Positions 1 through 6,071 of a stretch of 9,585 bases of DNA are shown here, piece by piece. Made by a program: the position numbers and the translations under genes. Numbering within the stretch: position 1 is the first letter of the stretch; each line of letters opens with the position of its first letter. Below the pieces are notes generated by a model that was not told where the DNA came from, did not search any database, and was given only the letters and a program-made list of their open reading frames with translations. The stretch covers positions 1 to 9,585 of the forward strand of contig CAZKTU010000251.1 of the NCBI GenBank assembly GCA_964555675.1, read 5' to 3'. This stretch comes from CAIWXH01 sp964555675. GTDB taxonomy: Bacteria > Chloroflexota > Chloroflexia > Chloroflexales > Chloroflexaceae.

Positions 1-970
1 TTTTGGGCTGCAGGCCGATCAGGGTCTTGATCGCGGCGCTGGTCTGGCTCTTGGCGCGCGATTCGAGGTATTTGCCGACCAGGATCAGGGTGATGATCAG
101 GGCGGCCGTCTCGAAGTAGACGTGGCCCGCGCCGCCGCTGAGCAGCAGCCACAGGCTGTAGAAGTAGGCCGCCGACGAGCCGAGGGCGATCAGGGTGTCC
201 ATGTTGGCGGTGCGCGCCTTCAGAGCCTTCCAGGCGTGAACGTAGAAGTCCCACCCGCTGAAGAACTGCACCGGGGTGGCCAGAGCCAGAAAGAACCAGT
301 TGAGCAGATCGTCGCGCGCGGCGATGTGGGCCATCATCTCGGCCATCGAGGCGCCGGGGTCGGCGGCCATCATCGCGGCCCCCGCACCGATCAGCCAGGG
401 CTGGATCAGCCCGAAGTCGCGCGCCATCGAGAGCACGAAGAGGGGCAGCCCGAGGGCCACGCCGACGATCAGCTGGCGCCGCTTGTGGGCCAGCTCACTG
501 GCGCGCGCGGCCGCCTCGACGTCCTCGGCCTCTGCCGGGGCGACGCCGGCGGTCTCGATCACCCCGTAGCCGGCCCGCTCGACGGCGGCCTTCAGCTCGC
601 TATAGCCCGTGCTCGCGGGCGAGTAGGTCACCGCGGCGCGCTCGGCGGCCAGGTTGACGCTGGCCTCGAGCACGCCGGGGACCTTCCTCAGCGCCTTCTC
701 GACCCGCGCCGAGCAGGAGGCGCAGGTCATCCCGGTGACGGGCAGCTCGACCCGGTCGGTGACGATGCCGTAGCCGGCCTGCTCGACGGCGGCCTGGATC
801 TGCTGCGGGGCCAGCTGTGCCGGGTCGAAGCGCACACTGGCCTGCTCGGTGGCCAGGTTGACGCTGGCCGCCTCGACCCCGGGCAGCTTCTTGAGGGCCT
901 TCTCAACCCGCATCACGCACGACGCACAGGTCATGCCGGTGACGGGGAGGTTCAGCTCGCTCTCTGCCAT
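1..970 (-). CDS. copA: Copper-exporting P1B-type ATPase CopA (N-terminal part, cut by window edge)
   Basis: Membrane ATPase that pumps Cu(I) out of the cytoplasm; only the first 323 codons are present. Reading from the ATG at 970 I see two tandem heavy-metal-associated domains, each with the Cu(I)-binding motif MTCASC (C15/C18 and C83/C86), covering about residues 7-70 and 75-138. A charged Ala/Glu-rich linker follows, then hydrophobic segments near 166-182 and 190-204. A further segment runs into the family motif TPVQFFSGWDFY (231-242), followed by NMDTLIALG (256-264). The window ends before the actuator TGE, the intramembrane CPC and the phosphorylation DKTGT motifs, so intactness cannot be judged. 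It starts 9 bases after the copZ stop with only a weak ribosome site (GGGCTGAG), which suggests translational coupling. Together with csoR and copZ the assignment to copper (or silver) is firm. Confidence 0.95.
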   Translation of the reverse strand, partial: MAESELNLPVTGMTCASCVMRVEKALKKLPGVEAASVNLATEQASVRFDPAQLAPQQIQAAVEQAGYGIVTDRVELPVTGMTCASCSARVEKALRKVPGVLEASVNLAAERAAVTYSPASTGYSELKAAVERAGYGVIETAGVAPAEAEDVEAAARASELAHKRRQLIVGVALGLPLFVLSMARDFGLIQPWLIGAGAAMMAADPGASMAEMMAHIAARDDLLNWFFLALATPVQFFSGWDFYVHAWKALKARTANMDTLIALGSSAAYFYSLWLLLSGGAGHVYFETAALIITLILVGKYLESRAKSQTSAAIKTLIGLQPK

Positions 971-979
971 GATGGTATC

Positions 980-1198
980 TCAGCCCGCCACGGGGCTGAC
1001 CTCGTCGTAGCCGGCCTCTTTGATCGCGGCTACGATCATCTCGGGGGCCACGCCCTCGCCGTGGGCCACGGTGACGATCTTGTTGTCGAGATTGACCTTC
1101 ACTTCGCTGACGCCCGTCAGCTTGCCGACCTCGCTGGTGACGGCGGTGACACAGTGCTGGCACGAGACGCCGGGGACGAGGAACTGCTCGGTCTTCAT
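980..1198 (-). CDS. copZ: Copper chaperone CopZ (HMA domain)
   Basis: A 72-residue single heavy-metal-associated domain, the usual size of a CopZ chaperone that carries Cu(I) to the N-terminal domains of CopA. The metal site is C13-Q-H-C16 in the context PGVSCQHC; the usual Met before the first Cys region is Val here (GVSC rather than GMTC), as in many CopZ proteins. The beta-alpha-beta pattern continues with VTSEVGKLTGVSEVKVNLDNKIVTV and the closing IKEAGYDEV. A clear AAGGAGT ribosome site lies seven bases before the ATG. It sits between csoR (15 bases upstream) and copA (9 bases downstream), so the three genes are almost certainly one copper-inducible operon. Confidence 0.95.
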   Translation of the reverse strand: MKTEQFLVPGVSCQHCVTAVTSEVGKLTGVSEVKVNLDNKIVTVAHGEGVAPEMIVAAIKEAGYDEVSPVAG

Positions 1199-1204
1199 GG
1201 GGTT

Positions 1205-1211
1205 ACTCCTT
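1205..1211 (-). promoter_or_regulatory. Ribosome binding site of copZ
   Basis: Read on the minus strand this is AAGGAGT, seven bases before the copZ ATG at 1198. It is the strongest ribosome site in the copper operon, so CopZ may be made in greater amount than CsoR or CopA. Confidence 0.8.
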
Positions 1212-1213
1212 TG

Positions 1214-1492
1214 TTAGACGCTTGACTTGGTCTCAAATACCTGGAGCAGCTCGCGCATGACACGCTCGCGCTCGCCGATACTGTCGCTCTGAATGGCCGT
1301 GGTGACACAGCTGCGCAGGTGCTCTTCGAGAATCAGGCTGTCGAGCCGGCTCAGGGCCTGCTGGATCGCCCGCGTCTGCTTCAGCAGGTCGATACAGTAG
1401 GTGTCCGCCTCGACCATGCGCTGCACGCCGCGCACATGGCCCTCGATCGTCTTCAGCCGGTTGAGCAGCTGTTGCTTGTGGTCGCTTTCCAT
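1214..1492 (-). CDS. csoR: Copper-sensing transcriptional repressor CsoR
   Basis: A 92-residue all-helical DUF156/CsoR-family repressor. Apo-protein binds the operator of its own copper-export operon and Cu(I) binding releases it. The Cu(I) ligand set Cys-His-Cys is present as C33 (in DTYC), H58 and C62 (in EEHLRSC), with Y32 in the usual second-shell place. This separates it from FrmR and RcnR relatives, which have other ligand patterns. The family opening LLNRLKTIEGHVRGVQRMVE is at residues 9-28. I chose the ATG at 1492 because it gives the standard family N-terminus (MESDHKQQLLNRL) and has GAGG just upstream. An in-frame GTG at 1507 would add five residues and lies inside the putative operator. 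It is the first gene of the csoR-copZ-copA operon. Confidence 0.95.
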   Translation of the reverse strand: MESDHKQQLLNRLKTIEGHVRGVQRMVEADTYCIDLLKQTRAIQQALSRLDSLILEEHLRSCVTTAIQSDSIGERERVMRELLQVFETKSSV

Positions 1493-1506
1493 AGGCCTCG
1501 CTTCCA

Positions 1507-1530
1507 CCCCACCCCCCCGGGGAGGGGGTC
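1507..1530. promoter_or_regulatory. Candidate CsoR operator (C-tract/G-tract palindrome)
   Basis: An imperfect palindrome of C-runs followed by G-runs, centred between 1518 and 1519; eight of ten base pairs match across 1509-1528. Known CsoR operators, such as that of Mycobacterium tuberculosis csoR, are similar G/C-tract dyads. It lies just downstream of the predicted transcription start (about 1533) and before the csoR ATG, where a bound repressor would block the operon. In the transcript the same bases could form a GC hairpin. The sequence and position are seen; CsoR binding is inferred. Confidence 0.5.
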
Positions 1531-1539
1531 TACACAAAC

Positions 1540-1568
1540 AGTATAGCAGGGGTGTCAAGCCAGGGCAA
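1540..1568 (-). promoter_or_regulatory. Sigma70-like promoter of the csoR-copZ-copA operon
   Basis: On the minus strand TTGCCC (1563-1568; four of six match TTGACA) is followed after exactly 17 bases by TATACT (1540-1545; five of six match TATAAT). The start of transcription would fall near 1533, leaving a leader of about 40 bases before csoR that contains the palindrome. A perfect TTGACA lies inside the spacer (1553-1558), but it is only seven bases from TATACT and its own 17-18 base partner is poor. Confidence 0.55.
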
Positions 1569-1574
1569 GAGCCG

Positions 1575-1615
1575 TCACAGATACGCCACACTTCTGTGAA
1601 ACCACGGGCACACAG
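1575..1615. promoter_or_regulatory. Inverted-repeat half sites between divergent genes
   Basis: TCACAG (1575-1580) and CTGTGA (1594-1599) form a perfect 6-bp inverted repeat with a 13-base spacer. A further CACAG at 1611-1615 could pair with the same CTGTG. They lie just upstream of the csoR promoter and on the leader side of the divergent plus-strand gene. The spacing is unlike the CRP/FNR site (TGTGA-N6-TCACA), so I cannot name a regulator, and chance occurrence is possible. Confidence 0.25.
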
Positions 1616-1649
1616 TCGAGGTACGCTAGCGTCTGGTGGGAGGCGTGGC

Positions 1650-1681
1650 GGGGAGCGGCGAAGACCGTTACTCGGTTACGA
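1650..1681 (+). repeat. Copy A of a 32-bp dispersed intergenic repeat
   Basis: This stretch matches 8263-8294 in the same orientation at 28 of 32 positions without gaps. It contains CGTTACTCGGTTACG, whose counterpart in the other copy is a perfect palindrome (CGTAAC-TCG-GTTACG). One T/A difference at 1669 turns that inverted repeat into a near direct repeat of GTTAC here. It ends 41 bases before the ATG of the plus-strand gene at 1723. A small dyad, CCCT-N6-AGGG (1682-1695), follows directly. Confidence 0.7.
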
Positions 1682-1722
1682 CCCTTTTCTTAGGGCGGGA
1701 TGCAGCGAAAGGAGCCGCGATC

Positions 1723-2190
1723 ATGCTCACAGCAAGGCCGAAGGGCTGGTGGAGCTACGACTACGATATCTTCGCCGGTGCGACCCCCATCGCCGAGGCG
1801 CGGCGGGCGATGTTCTCCGAGCGCGGCGCCCTGCAGGTCGAGGGCGTCGCCTACAGCGTCGCACGCGAGGATGGCCCCTGGATCCTGCGAGGGCCCGCCG
1901 GCGAGGAGCTGGCCCGCGCCGAGAAGCCGAGCGCCTGGCGCGACAGCTTCCTGGTGCAGGTCGGAGGGCGCGAGCTGCGCCTCGATCGCCCGTCGATGTG
2001 GCGCAAGACCTTCGTGTTGCGCCAGGGCGAGCAGCCGATCGGCGAGATCCGTCAGGAGGCGGCCTGGAATCGCAACGCCGTGATCGAGCTGCCCGGCGAG
2101 CTCGGACGCCCCGTGCAGGTCTTCCTCACCCTGCTCACGCTCTTTCTCTGGCAGCGCGAGGACACGGCCGTCGTCGCCGCGGTCTCGTAG
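1723..2190 (+). CDS. Uncharacterised 155-aa protein, possibly tubby/LURP-one-like beta fold
   Basis: I do not recognise a named family with certainty. The ATG at 1723 is preceded by AAAGGAG at good distance (eight bases), so I prefer it to an upstream in-frame start at 1636. The protein has no signal peptide or cysteine. It is rich in Trp, Arg and Glu and is built of short alternating strand-like segments with recurring 'gly-x-x-(I/L)-(A/G)-E' turns: TPIAEARR, GEELARAEK and EQPIGEIRQ. It ends with a hydrophobic helix VQVFLTLLTLFLWQRED (about 131-147) and a small-residue tail. That pattern recalls small bacterial proteins with a tubby C-terminal/LURP-one-like fold, but this is a guess from appearance. 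It is the only plus-strand gene, divergent from csoR and convergent with the glycosidase; I see no convincing promoter. Confidence 0.85.
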   Translation: MLTARPKGWWSYDYDIFAGATPIAEARRAMFSERGALQVEGVAYSVAREDGPWILRGPAGEELARAEKPSAWRDSFLVQVGGRELRLDRPSMWRKTFVLRQGEQPIGEIRQEAAWNRNAVIELPGELGRPVQVFLTLLTLFLWQREDTAVVAAVS

Positions 2191-2211
2191 CGGCCGCAGC
2201 TACCGCACCGC
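2179..2211. terminator. Possible bidirectional hairpin between convergent genes
   Basis: GTAGC (2187-2191) pairs with GCTAC (2199-2203) around a seven-base loop. GCGGT (2179-2183) can pair with ACCGC (2207-2211) outside a 3x3 internal loop. It spans the stop codons of both convergent genes, whose ends are only nine bases apart. There is no T-run on either side, so factor-independent termination is uncertain. Confidence 0.3.
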
Positions 2212-4425
2212 GGCGCACTGCTGCTCCCAGGCCCACGCGCCCAGAGGCCCCGGCTCGACGACGCCGCTGGCGGGGTTGGTGCGCAGGCTGCCGTGCTGGT
2301 AGTACTGCACGCGCACGGCGACCCCGCCCTGCTCCTCGGTCAGCTTGGGCGAGATCGCCGCCCCGAAGCGCCAGCGCCCGCCCAGGGCCCGGTAGATGTG
2401 GTCGAACTCGTCGTCGATCGCGCTAGGCTGCGGCGGCACACCCCGCGCCGCCAGGTACAGCTCGCCGATGTTCAACGGGCGGATCAACCGTCGCAACTGC
2501 TCGTCCCCCAGCAGCTCGCCCCAGTCGGGCGCCTCCGAGGCCTCGGGGTAGTAGGCCAGCACCGCGCCGCTGTAGTACTGCAGCACCCGCCGGTCCTCGC
2601 TCCGCTCGAACGGCTCGCTGATCGGCGGCCCAAAGCTGTAGCGCCCGTTATAGACCTCGTAGGCGTTGCGGAACTCGCCCTTCACATAGTGGCCCGTCTC
2701 GCCGATCCGGATCGGGGCCCGCAGCCCCCCCGGCGGAAAGACGCCCTCGACCGTCAGGGTCGTCGCCTGCCTGGTCGTGCTCGGCAGCGGCTCGCCCGGC
2801 CAGGCCCGCAGGTGCGCCGCGGCCGGTTTGAGCGTGCCGTCCGGCCGCACCAGGCCGTAGTGCTCCTCACGGGTGCTCCAGCGGTAGGTCGGCCCGGGGT
2901 CGTAGTCGCGCAGGGTCCAGGCCATCACCCCGGCCACCCGCCCGCGCGCGGCCTCGAGAATAGTCCGGTAGACCTGCTCCTGCTGGTCTTCGGTATACCC
3001 GCGCACGGCGCACTCGGGGCCGGTGGGCCAGCCGAACTCTTGCAGCAGGATGGGCTTGCCGGTGTTGCGGCGCACCTCGTCGAGCTGCCGGGCAGCGTCG
3101 GCGGCGTTGTAGATATGGACGCTGACCAGGTCGCTGTAGTCGACCACGCGCCGCCCGTCCGGCCCGCGGGCGTAGAGATTCTCGTACTGCCCCATGCCCA
3201 CCGTCACCAGCTGGTTTGGCGCGATGCGGTGTACCTCGTCGGCCATGCGCCCCAGCCAGTCGAGCACCTGCGGCGCCTCGCCCTTTTTGGCCCAGCGCTC
3301 GTAGTGGTCGGGCTCGTTGTGCAGATCCCAGGCCAGGATGCGCTCGTCGCCGGCGAAGTTGCCGATCAGCTTGCGCAGGTAGTCGAGATTGGCGGCCTCG
3401 GCCCGCGTGCCCGCCGCCGGGAACTCCTCGTAAAAGTCGAAGAGCGTCACCAGAAGCCGCATATCCAAGTCGCCCACGATCTGCGCCAGCTGGCGCATGC
3501 GGTCGAGCACGCGCCCGCCCACCAGGCCCTCGTCGCCGCCGTCCTTCGAGAGGTCGTAGGGCAGCAGGATGCGCACGGTATTGATGCCGAGCTGCTCGCG
3601 GGCGGCCCGTAGTTCGCGCTCGATCTGGGGCGCGTCCCACTGCTGCCACATCTCGGCCCAGGGCCGCCCCTGCGGGTAGTAGTTGATCCCCTTGAGCTGC
3701 ACCGGCCGCCCGAGGCGCAGCAGCTGGTCGCCCTGGGCCTGCACGAATCCGCCCGCGGCAAGCGGGGTGCCGGCGGGGGCGGCCGGTCCGGGGGCTATCG
3801 CCACGCTCTGCGCGCCCGCCTCGCGCCCCAGCAGCCCGAAGAGCACACCCGCGGGGCCGTGGTCCTCGAAGCGAGCCCGCTCGAACCACTGCACCGTATA
3901 GGCCCGCCCGTCGCTCAGCCGCTCCTCGCGCGGCGCCGTCAGCGGCAGCCCGAAGAGGGCCAGGCTCTCGTCGGGGGCGACCCCGGGCCGCCCGAGCTCG
4001 AGCCCATAGCTCCCGTAGGCCTGCAGAAACGCGCCACAGACGTTGAGCCCGGTCGCGGCGAAGTGGCGGCAGCCCTGGCGCGGCGCCTCGGCGGGGGCGG
4101 CGGGCTCGCCGCGGGCCGCCAGGGCGTCGGCGCCCAGGCGCCCGAGCAGCACGTCGTACGGCGCGGGGTTCGCCGGGTGATGCTCGAGGCGCGCCCGCTC
4201 GAAAGCCTGGACGGTCAGCGCACCCTCCTGGCGCGCCGGCCCGAGGGGGTAGCCGAAGACGGGCAGGCCGCCCTGGGCCTGCCAGAAGGCGCCGATCGCG
4301 CCGTCGATACAGTCGGCCACGCCGGGCACTCCGGGGAAGCAGCGGGGCGCGGCATGGACTGTCTGCCAGGGGATCAGGCCGAGGGCGAAGAGCGTCAGCA
4401 GCAGGGCGAGGGGCAGCCGGGGCAT
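2200..4425 (-). CDS. Secreted GH5-like glycoside hydrolase with four flanking repeat modules
   Basis: A 741-residue exported protein predicted to cut beta-linked polysaccharide or oligosaccharide. Residues 1-25 form a signal peptide (hydrophobic core LALLLTLFALGLI, likely cleavage after VHA). The TIM-barrel domain, about 224-545, resembles GH5 and related clan GH-A enzymes. It begins FVQAQGDQLLRLGRPVQLKGINYYP and has TVRILLPY (R285), the acid/base Glu371 in WDLHNEPD, H437/Y439 in VSVHIYN, nucleophile Glu463 in LLQEFGWPT and MAWTLRDY at 501-508. Two modules precede it (about 29-102 and 119-203) with FGYPL/FGLPL, QAFERARLEHHP/QWFERARFEDHG and LLGRLG/LLGREA. Two diverged copies follow it (about 573-644 and 669-733) with FGPPIS/FGAAIS and QYYSG/QYYQH. 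The substrate (mannan, glucan or other) cannot be told. The ATG at 4425 gives a clean signal peptide but has no obvious ribosome site. It lies 68 bases downstream of the ABC-kinase gene and has its own likely promoter. Confidence 0.92.
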   Translation of the reverse strand: MPRLPLALLLTLFALGLIPWQTVHAAPRCFPGVPGVADCIDGAIGAFWQAQGGLPVFGYPLGPARQEGALTVQAFERARLEHHPANPAPYDVLLGRLGADALAARGEPAAPAEAPRQGCRHFAATGLNVCGAFLQAYGSYGLELGRPGVAPDESLALFGLPLTAPREERLSDGRAYTVQWFERARFEDHGPAGVLFGLLGREAGAQSVAIAPGPAAPAGTPLAAGGFVQAQGDQLLRLGRPVQLKGINYYPQGRPWAEMWQQWDAPQIERELRAAREQLGINTVRILLPYDLSKDGGDEGLVGGRVLDRMRQLAQIVGDLDMRLLVTLFDFYEEFPAAGTRAEAANLDYLRKLIGNFAGDERILAWDLHNEPDHYERWAKKGEAPQVLDWLGRMADEVHRIAPNQLVTVGMGQYENLYARGPDGRRVVDYSDLVSVHIYNAADAARQLDEVRRNTGKPILLQEFGWPTGPECAVRGYTEDQQEQVYRTILEAARGRVAGVMAWTLRDYDPGPTYRWSTREEHYGLVRPDGTLKPAAAHLRAWPGEPLPSTTRQATTLTVEGVFPPGGLRAPIRIGETGHYVKGEFRNAYEVYNGRYSFGPPISEPFERSEDRRVLQYYSGAVLAYYPEASEAPDWGELLGDEQLRRLIRPLNIGELYLAARGVPPQPSAIDDEFDHIYRALGGRWRFGAAISPKLTEEQGGVAVRVQYYQHGSLRTNPASGVVEPGPLGAWAWEQQCAAVR

Positions 4426-4471
4426 AGGGCCAACCAGTCTAGCGGTACGAGCTGGTAAGCGGGGCCAGGAA

Positions 4472-4480
4472 ATTGTAGCA
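4472..4480 (-). promoter_or_regulatory. Extended -10 promoter of the glycoside hydrolase gene
   Basis: On the minus strand TGCTACAAT combines the extended -10 TGn with TACAAT (five of six match TATAAT). It starts transcription about 40 bases before the ATG at 4425. No good -35 lies 16-18 bases upstream (GC-rich, inside the end of the kinase gene), which fits extended -10 promoters or dependence on an activator. The hydrolase can thus be read apart from the upstream transporter genes. Confidence 0.5.
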
Positions 4481-4493
4481 CAGCAGCAGCGCC

Positions 4494-6071
4494 TCAGCCC
4501 GCCCGTGGGTGCGGGATCTCGGCCTCGATCAGCAGGCCGCCCTGTTCGCCGTTGGTGATGCGCAGGCGCCCCTGCAGCAGGGCCAGGCGCTCGCTGATCC
4601 CGACCAGGCCGTAGTGACCGGCCCGGGCCAGCGTGGCCAGGTCGAGGTTCTCGTCGAGCCCGCGGCCGTCGTCCTCGATCATGATCGCCACCGCCCGCGG
4701 CGAGGCCGGGCAGATGCGCACCCGCACGACGCGGGCCCCGGCGTGCTTGCGCACATTGGCCAGACTCTCCTGCACGATGCGGAAGATCGACAGCTCGATC
4801 TCCTCGGGCAGGCGGCCCAGGGCCGGGTCGACGTCGAGGCTCACGCTCACCCCGGTGCGGGCCGACCAGTCGCGCGTATACGACTGCAGGGCCGCCCCCA
4901 GGCCCAGGCTATCGATCGTGGGCGGGCGCAAATTGCCGCAGATCCGCCGCACCTCGTCGACCAGGGCCCGCACACTCTCGCGCACGTCGGCCAGCTCCTC
5001 AGAGGCCTGGCCCGTCTCGTCCTCCAGCTCCTCGAGCTGAAAATTCACGCTCAGCAGATCCTGGATGACCTGGTCGTGGAGCTCGCGGGCCAGGTACTTG
5101 CGCTCGTCCTCGCGCTGGGTCAGCAGGCGCCGCTGGGCGTCCTGCAGGGCCAGGTTGGCCTGGTCGAGCGAGCGCACCTGCTGGGCCAGCTGGCGGATCA
5201 GCTGCTGGTTGAGGCTATCCTGGGCCGCCAGGTCGCGCTCGAGGCGTCGCTGCTGCAGGCGCAGGCGCTCGGCCTGCTCGCGGGCGCTGTAGTAGCTCTC
5301 GAGGGCCCAGATCATGGGGGTGAGCTGCTGACGCTCGCCCTGGCCGATCTGGGCGGCCACGATCTCCTCGCGGGTGGTGCTGTCGGTACGGGTGTCGAGG
5401 GCGGTGCGCCCCTCGTTAAGCACAATCACCCGGTCGGCCACGGCGAAGATATGGTCGAGGCTGCCCGTGGCCAGCAGCACCGCGGCGCCCTGCCCCTGCC
5501 ACTCGCGGATGAGCGCCAGCAGCCGCTGCTGGTAGTTGTAGCCGAGCAGGGCCGTGGGCTCGTCGAGGACCACCAGGCGCGCCGGCGCGACCATGGCCCG
5601 GGCCAGGGCGATCAGCTGGCGCTGCTCGCTGGTCAGGTGGTCGACCCCGGCCCGCAGGCTGGCCACCGACAGGTCGAGGCGCGCCAGCAGCTCGGCCGCC
5701 CGCTGGTCCATGCGCCGCCGGTCGGGCGCCCGCAGCCAGCCCATACGCCGGGGCCAGCCCAGCTCGGAGCCGAGGAAGATATTCGCGGTGATGTCGAGCC
5801 GCTCGGCCAGCACCGGGCGCTGGGGCACCACGGCCACGCCCAGCCGGCGCGGGCTGAAGGGCCAGCGCAGCCGCTCGCCGCCGATCAGCAGCTCGCCGGC
5901 GCTGGGGGCCAGGGTGCCCGCCAGGATCTGGGCCAGCACCGATTTGCCCGCGCCCGAGCGCCCCACCAGGCCCACCACCTCGCCGGGGTGCACGCTGAAG
6001 CTCACCCGGTCGAGGGCGTCGAGGCTGCCGAAGCTCTTGCTCAGCTGGCTGGCGTGAAGCAGCGTGTCCAT
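4494..6071 (-). CDS. Sugar-importer-type ABC ATPase fused to a NarL-family histidine kinase
   Basis: A 525-residue cytoplasmic fusion with no membrane segment. Residues 1-240 are one ABC domain of the RbsA/XylG kind: Walker A GRSGAGKS (37-44), Q-loop Q84, signature-like LTSEQ (146-150), Walker B LVVLDEP (166-172). Two key places are abnormal: the signature glycine is Glu149, and the switch histidine of the usual 'ISHRxxEIF' is Gly203 (LATGSLDHIF). Residues about 260-320 are a Gln/Arg/Leu-rich coiled coil. It continues into a HisKA_3 dimerisation domain with phospho-acceptor His332 in ARELHDQVIQDL. The HATPase domain has an N-box (ESLANVRKH, N439), G1 (EDDGRG, 466-471) and G2 (GHYGLVGISER), all intact. 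The second ABC domain normal for this ATPase family is missing. I chose ATG 6071, which overlaps the binding-protein stop by one base (TGATG); an in-frame GTG lies one codon earlier. It probably reads its partner permease and signals to a response regulator not in this window. Confidence 0.93.
   Translation of the reverse strand: MDTLLHASQLSKSFGSLDALDRVSFSVHPGEVVGLVGRSGAGKSVLAQILAGTLAPSAGELLIGGERLRWPFSPRRLGVAVVPQRPVLAERLDITANIFLGSELGWPRRMGWLRAPDRRRMDQRAAELLARLDLSVASLRAGVDHLTSEQRQLIALARAMVAPARLVVLDEPTALLGYNYQQRLLALIREWQGQGAAVLLATGSLDHIFAVADRVIVLNEGRTALDTRTDSTTREEIVAAQIGQGERQQLTPMIWALESYYSAREQAERLRLQQRRLERDLAAQDSLNQQLIRQLAQQVRSLDQANLALQDAQRRLLTQREDERKYLARELHDQVIQDLLSVNFQLEELEDETGQASEELADVRESVRALVDEVRRICGNLRPPTIDSLGLGAALQSYTRDWSARTGVSVSLDVDPALGRLPEEIELSIFRIVQESLANVRKHAGARVVRVRICPASPRAVAIMIEDDGRGLDENLDLATLARAGHYGLVGISERLALLQGRLRITNGEQGGLLIEAEIPHPRAG

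Noticed and set aside
122..1225. Plus-strand open frame of about 367 codons opposite copA, copZ and csoR
   Set aside because: It runs across three well-supported minus-strand genes and their gaps; its repeat-like look (LDGGLQL, LDGGLDL) is the mirror of the tandem metal-binding domains.
1553..1558. Perfect TTGACA on the minus strand as the csoR -35
   Set aside because: It is only seven bases from TATACT, and the hexamers 17-18 bases downstream (GTGTAG, TGTAGA) are poor -10 elements. TTGCCC with a 17-base spacer fits better.
1636..1722. Upstream extension of the plus-strand 155-aa protein to 184 aa
   Set aside because: The extension is encoded by the dispersed repeat and the AAAGGAG ribosome site; the ATG at 1723 is the natural start.
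2293..3612. Plus-strand open frame of about 439 codons opposite the glycoside hydrolase
   Set aside because: It is antisense to the conserved catalytic domain, has biased composition, no recognisable domain and no ribosome site that I could see.
4478..4500. Terminator directly after the ABC-kinase gene
   Set aside because: CAGCAGCAGC-type bases near the stop do not form a convincing stem with a T-run; the region looks like a promoter for the next gene instead.
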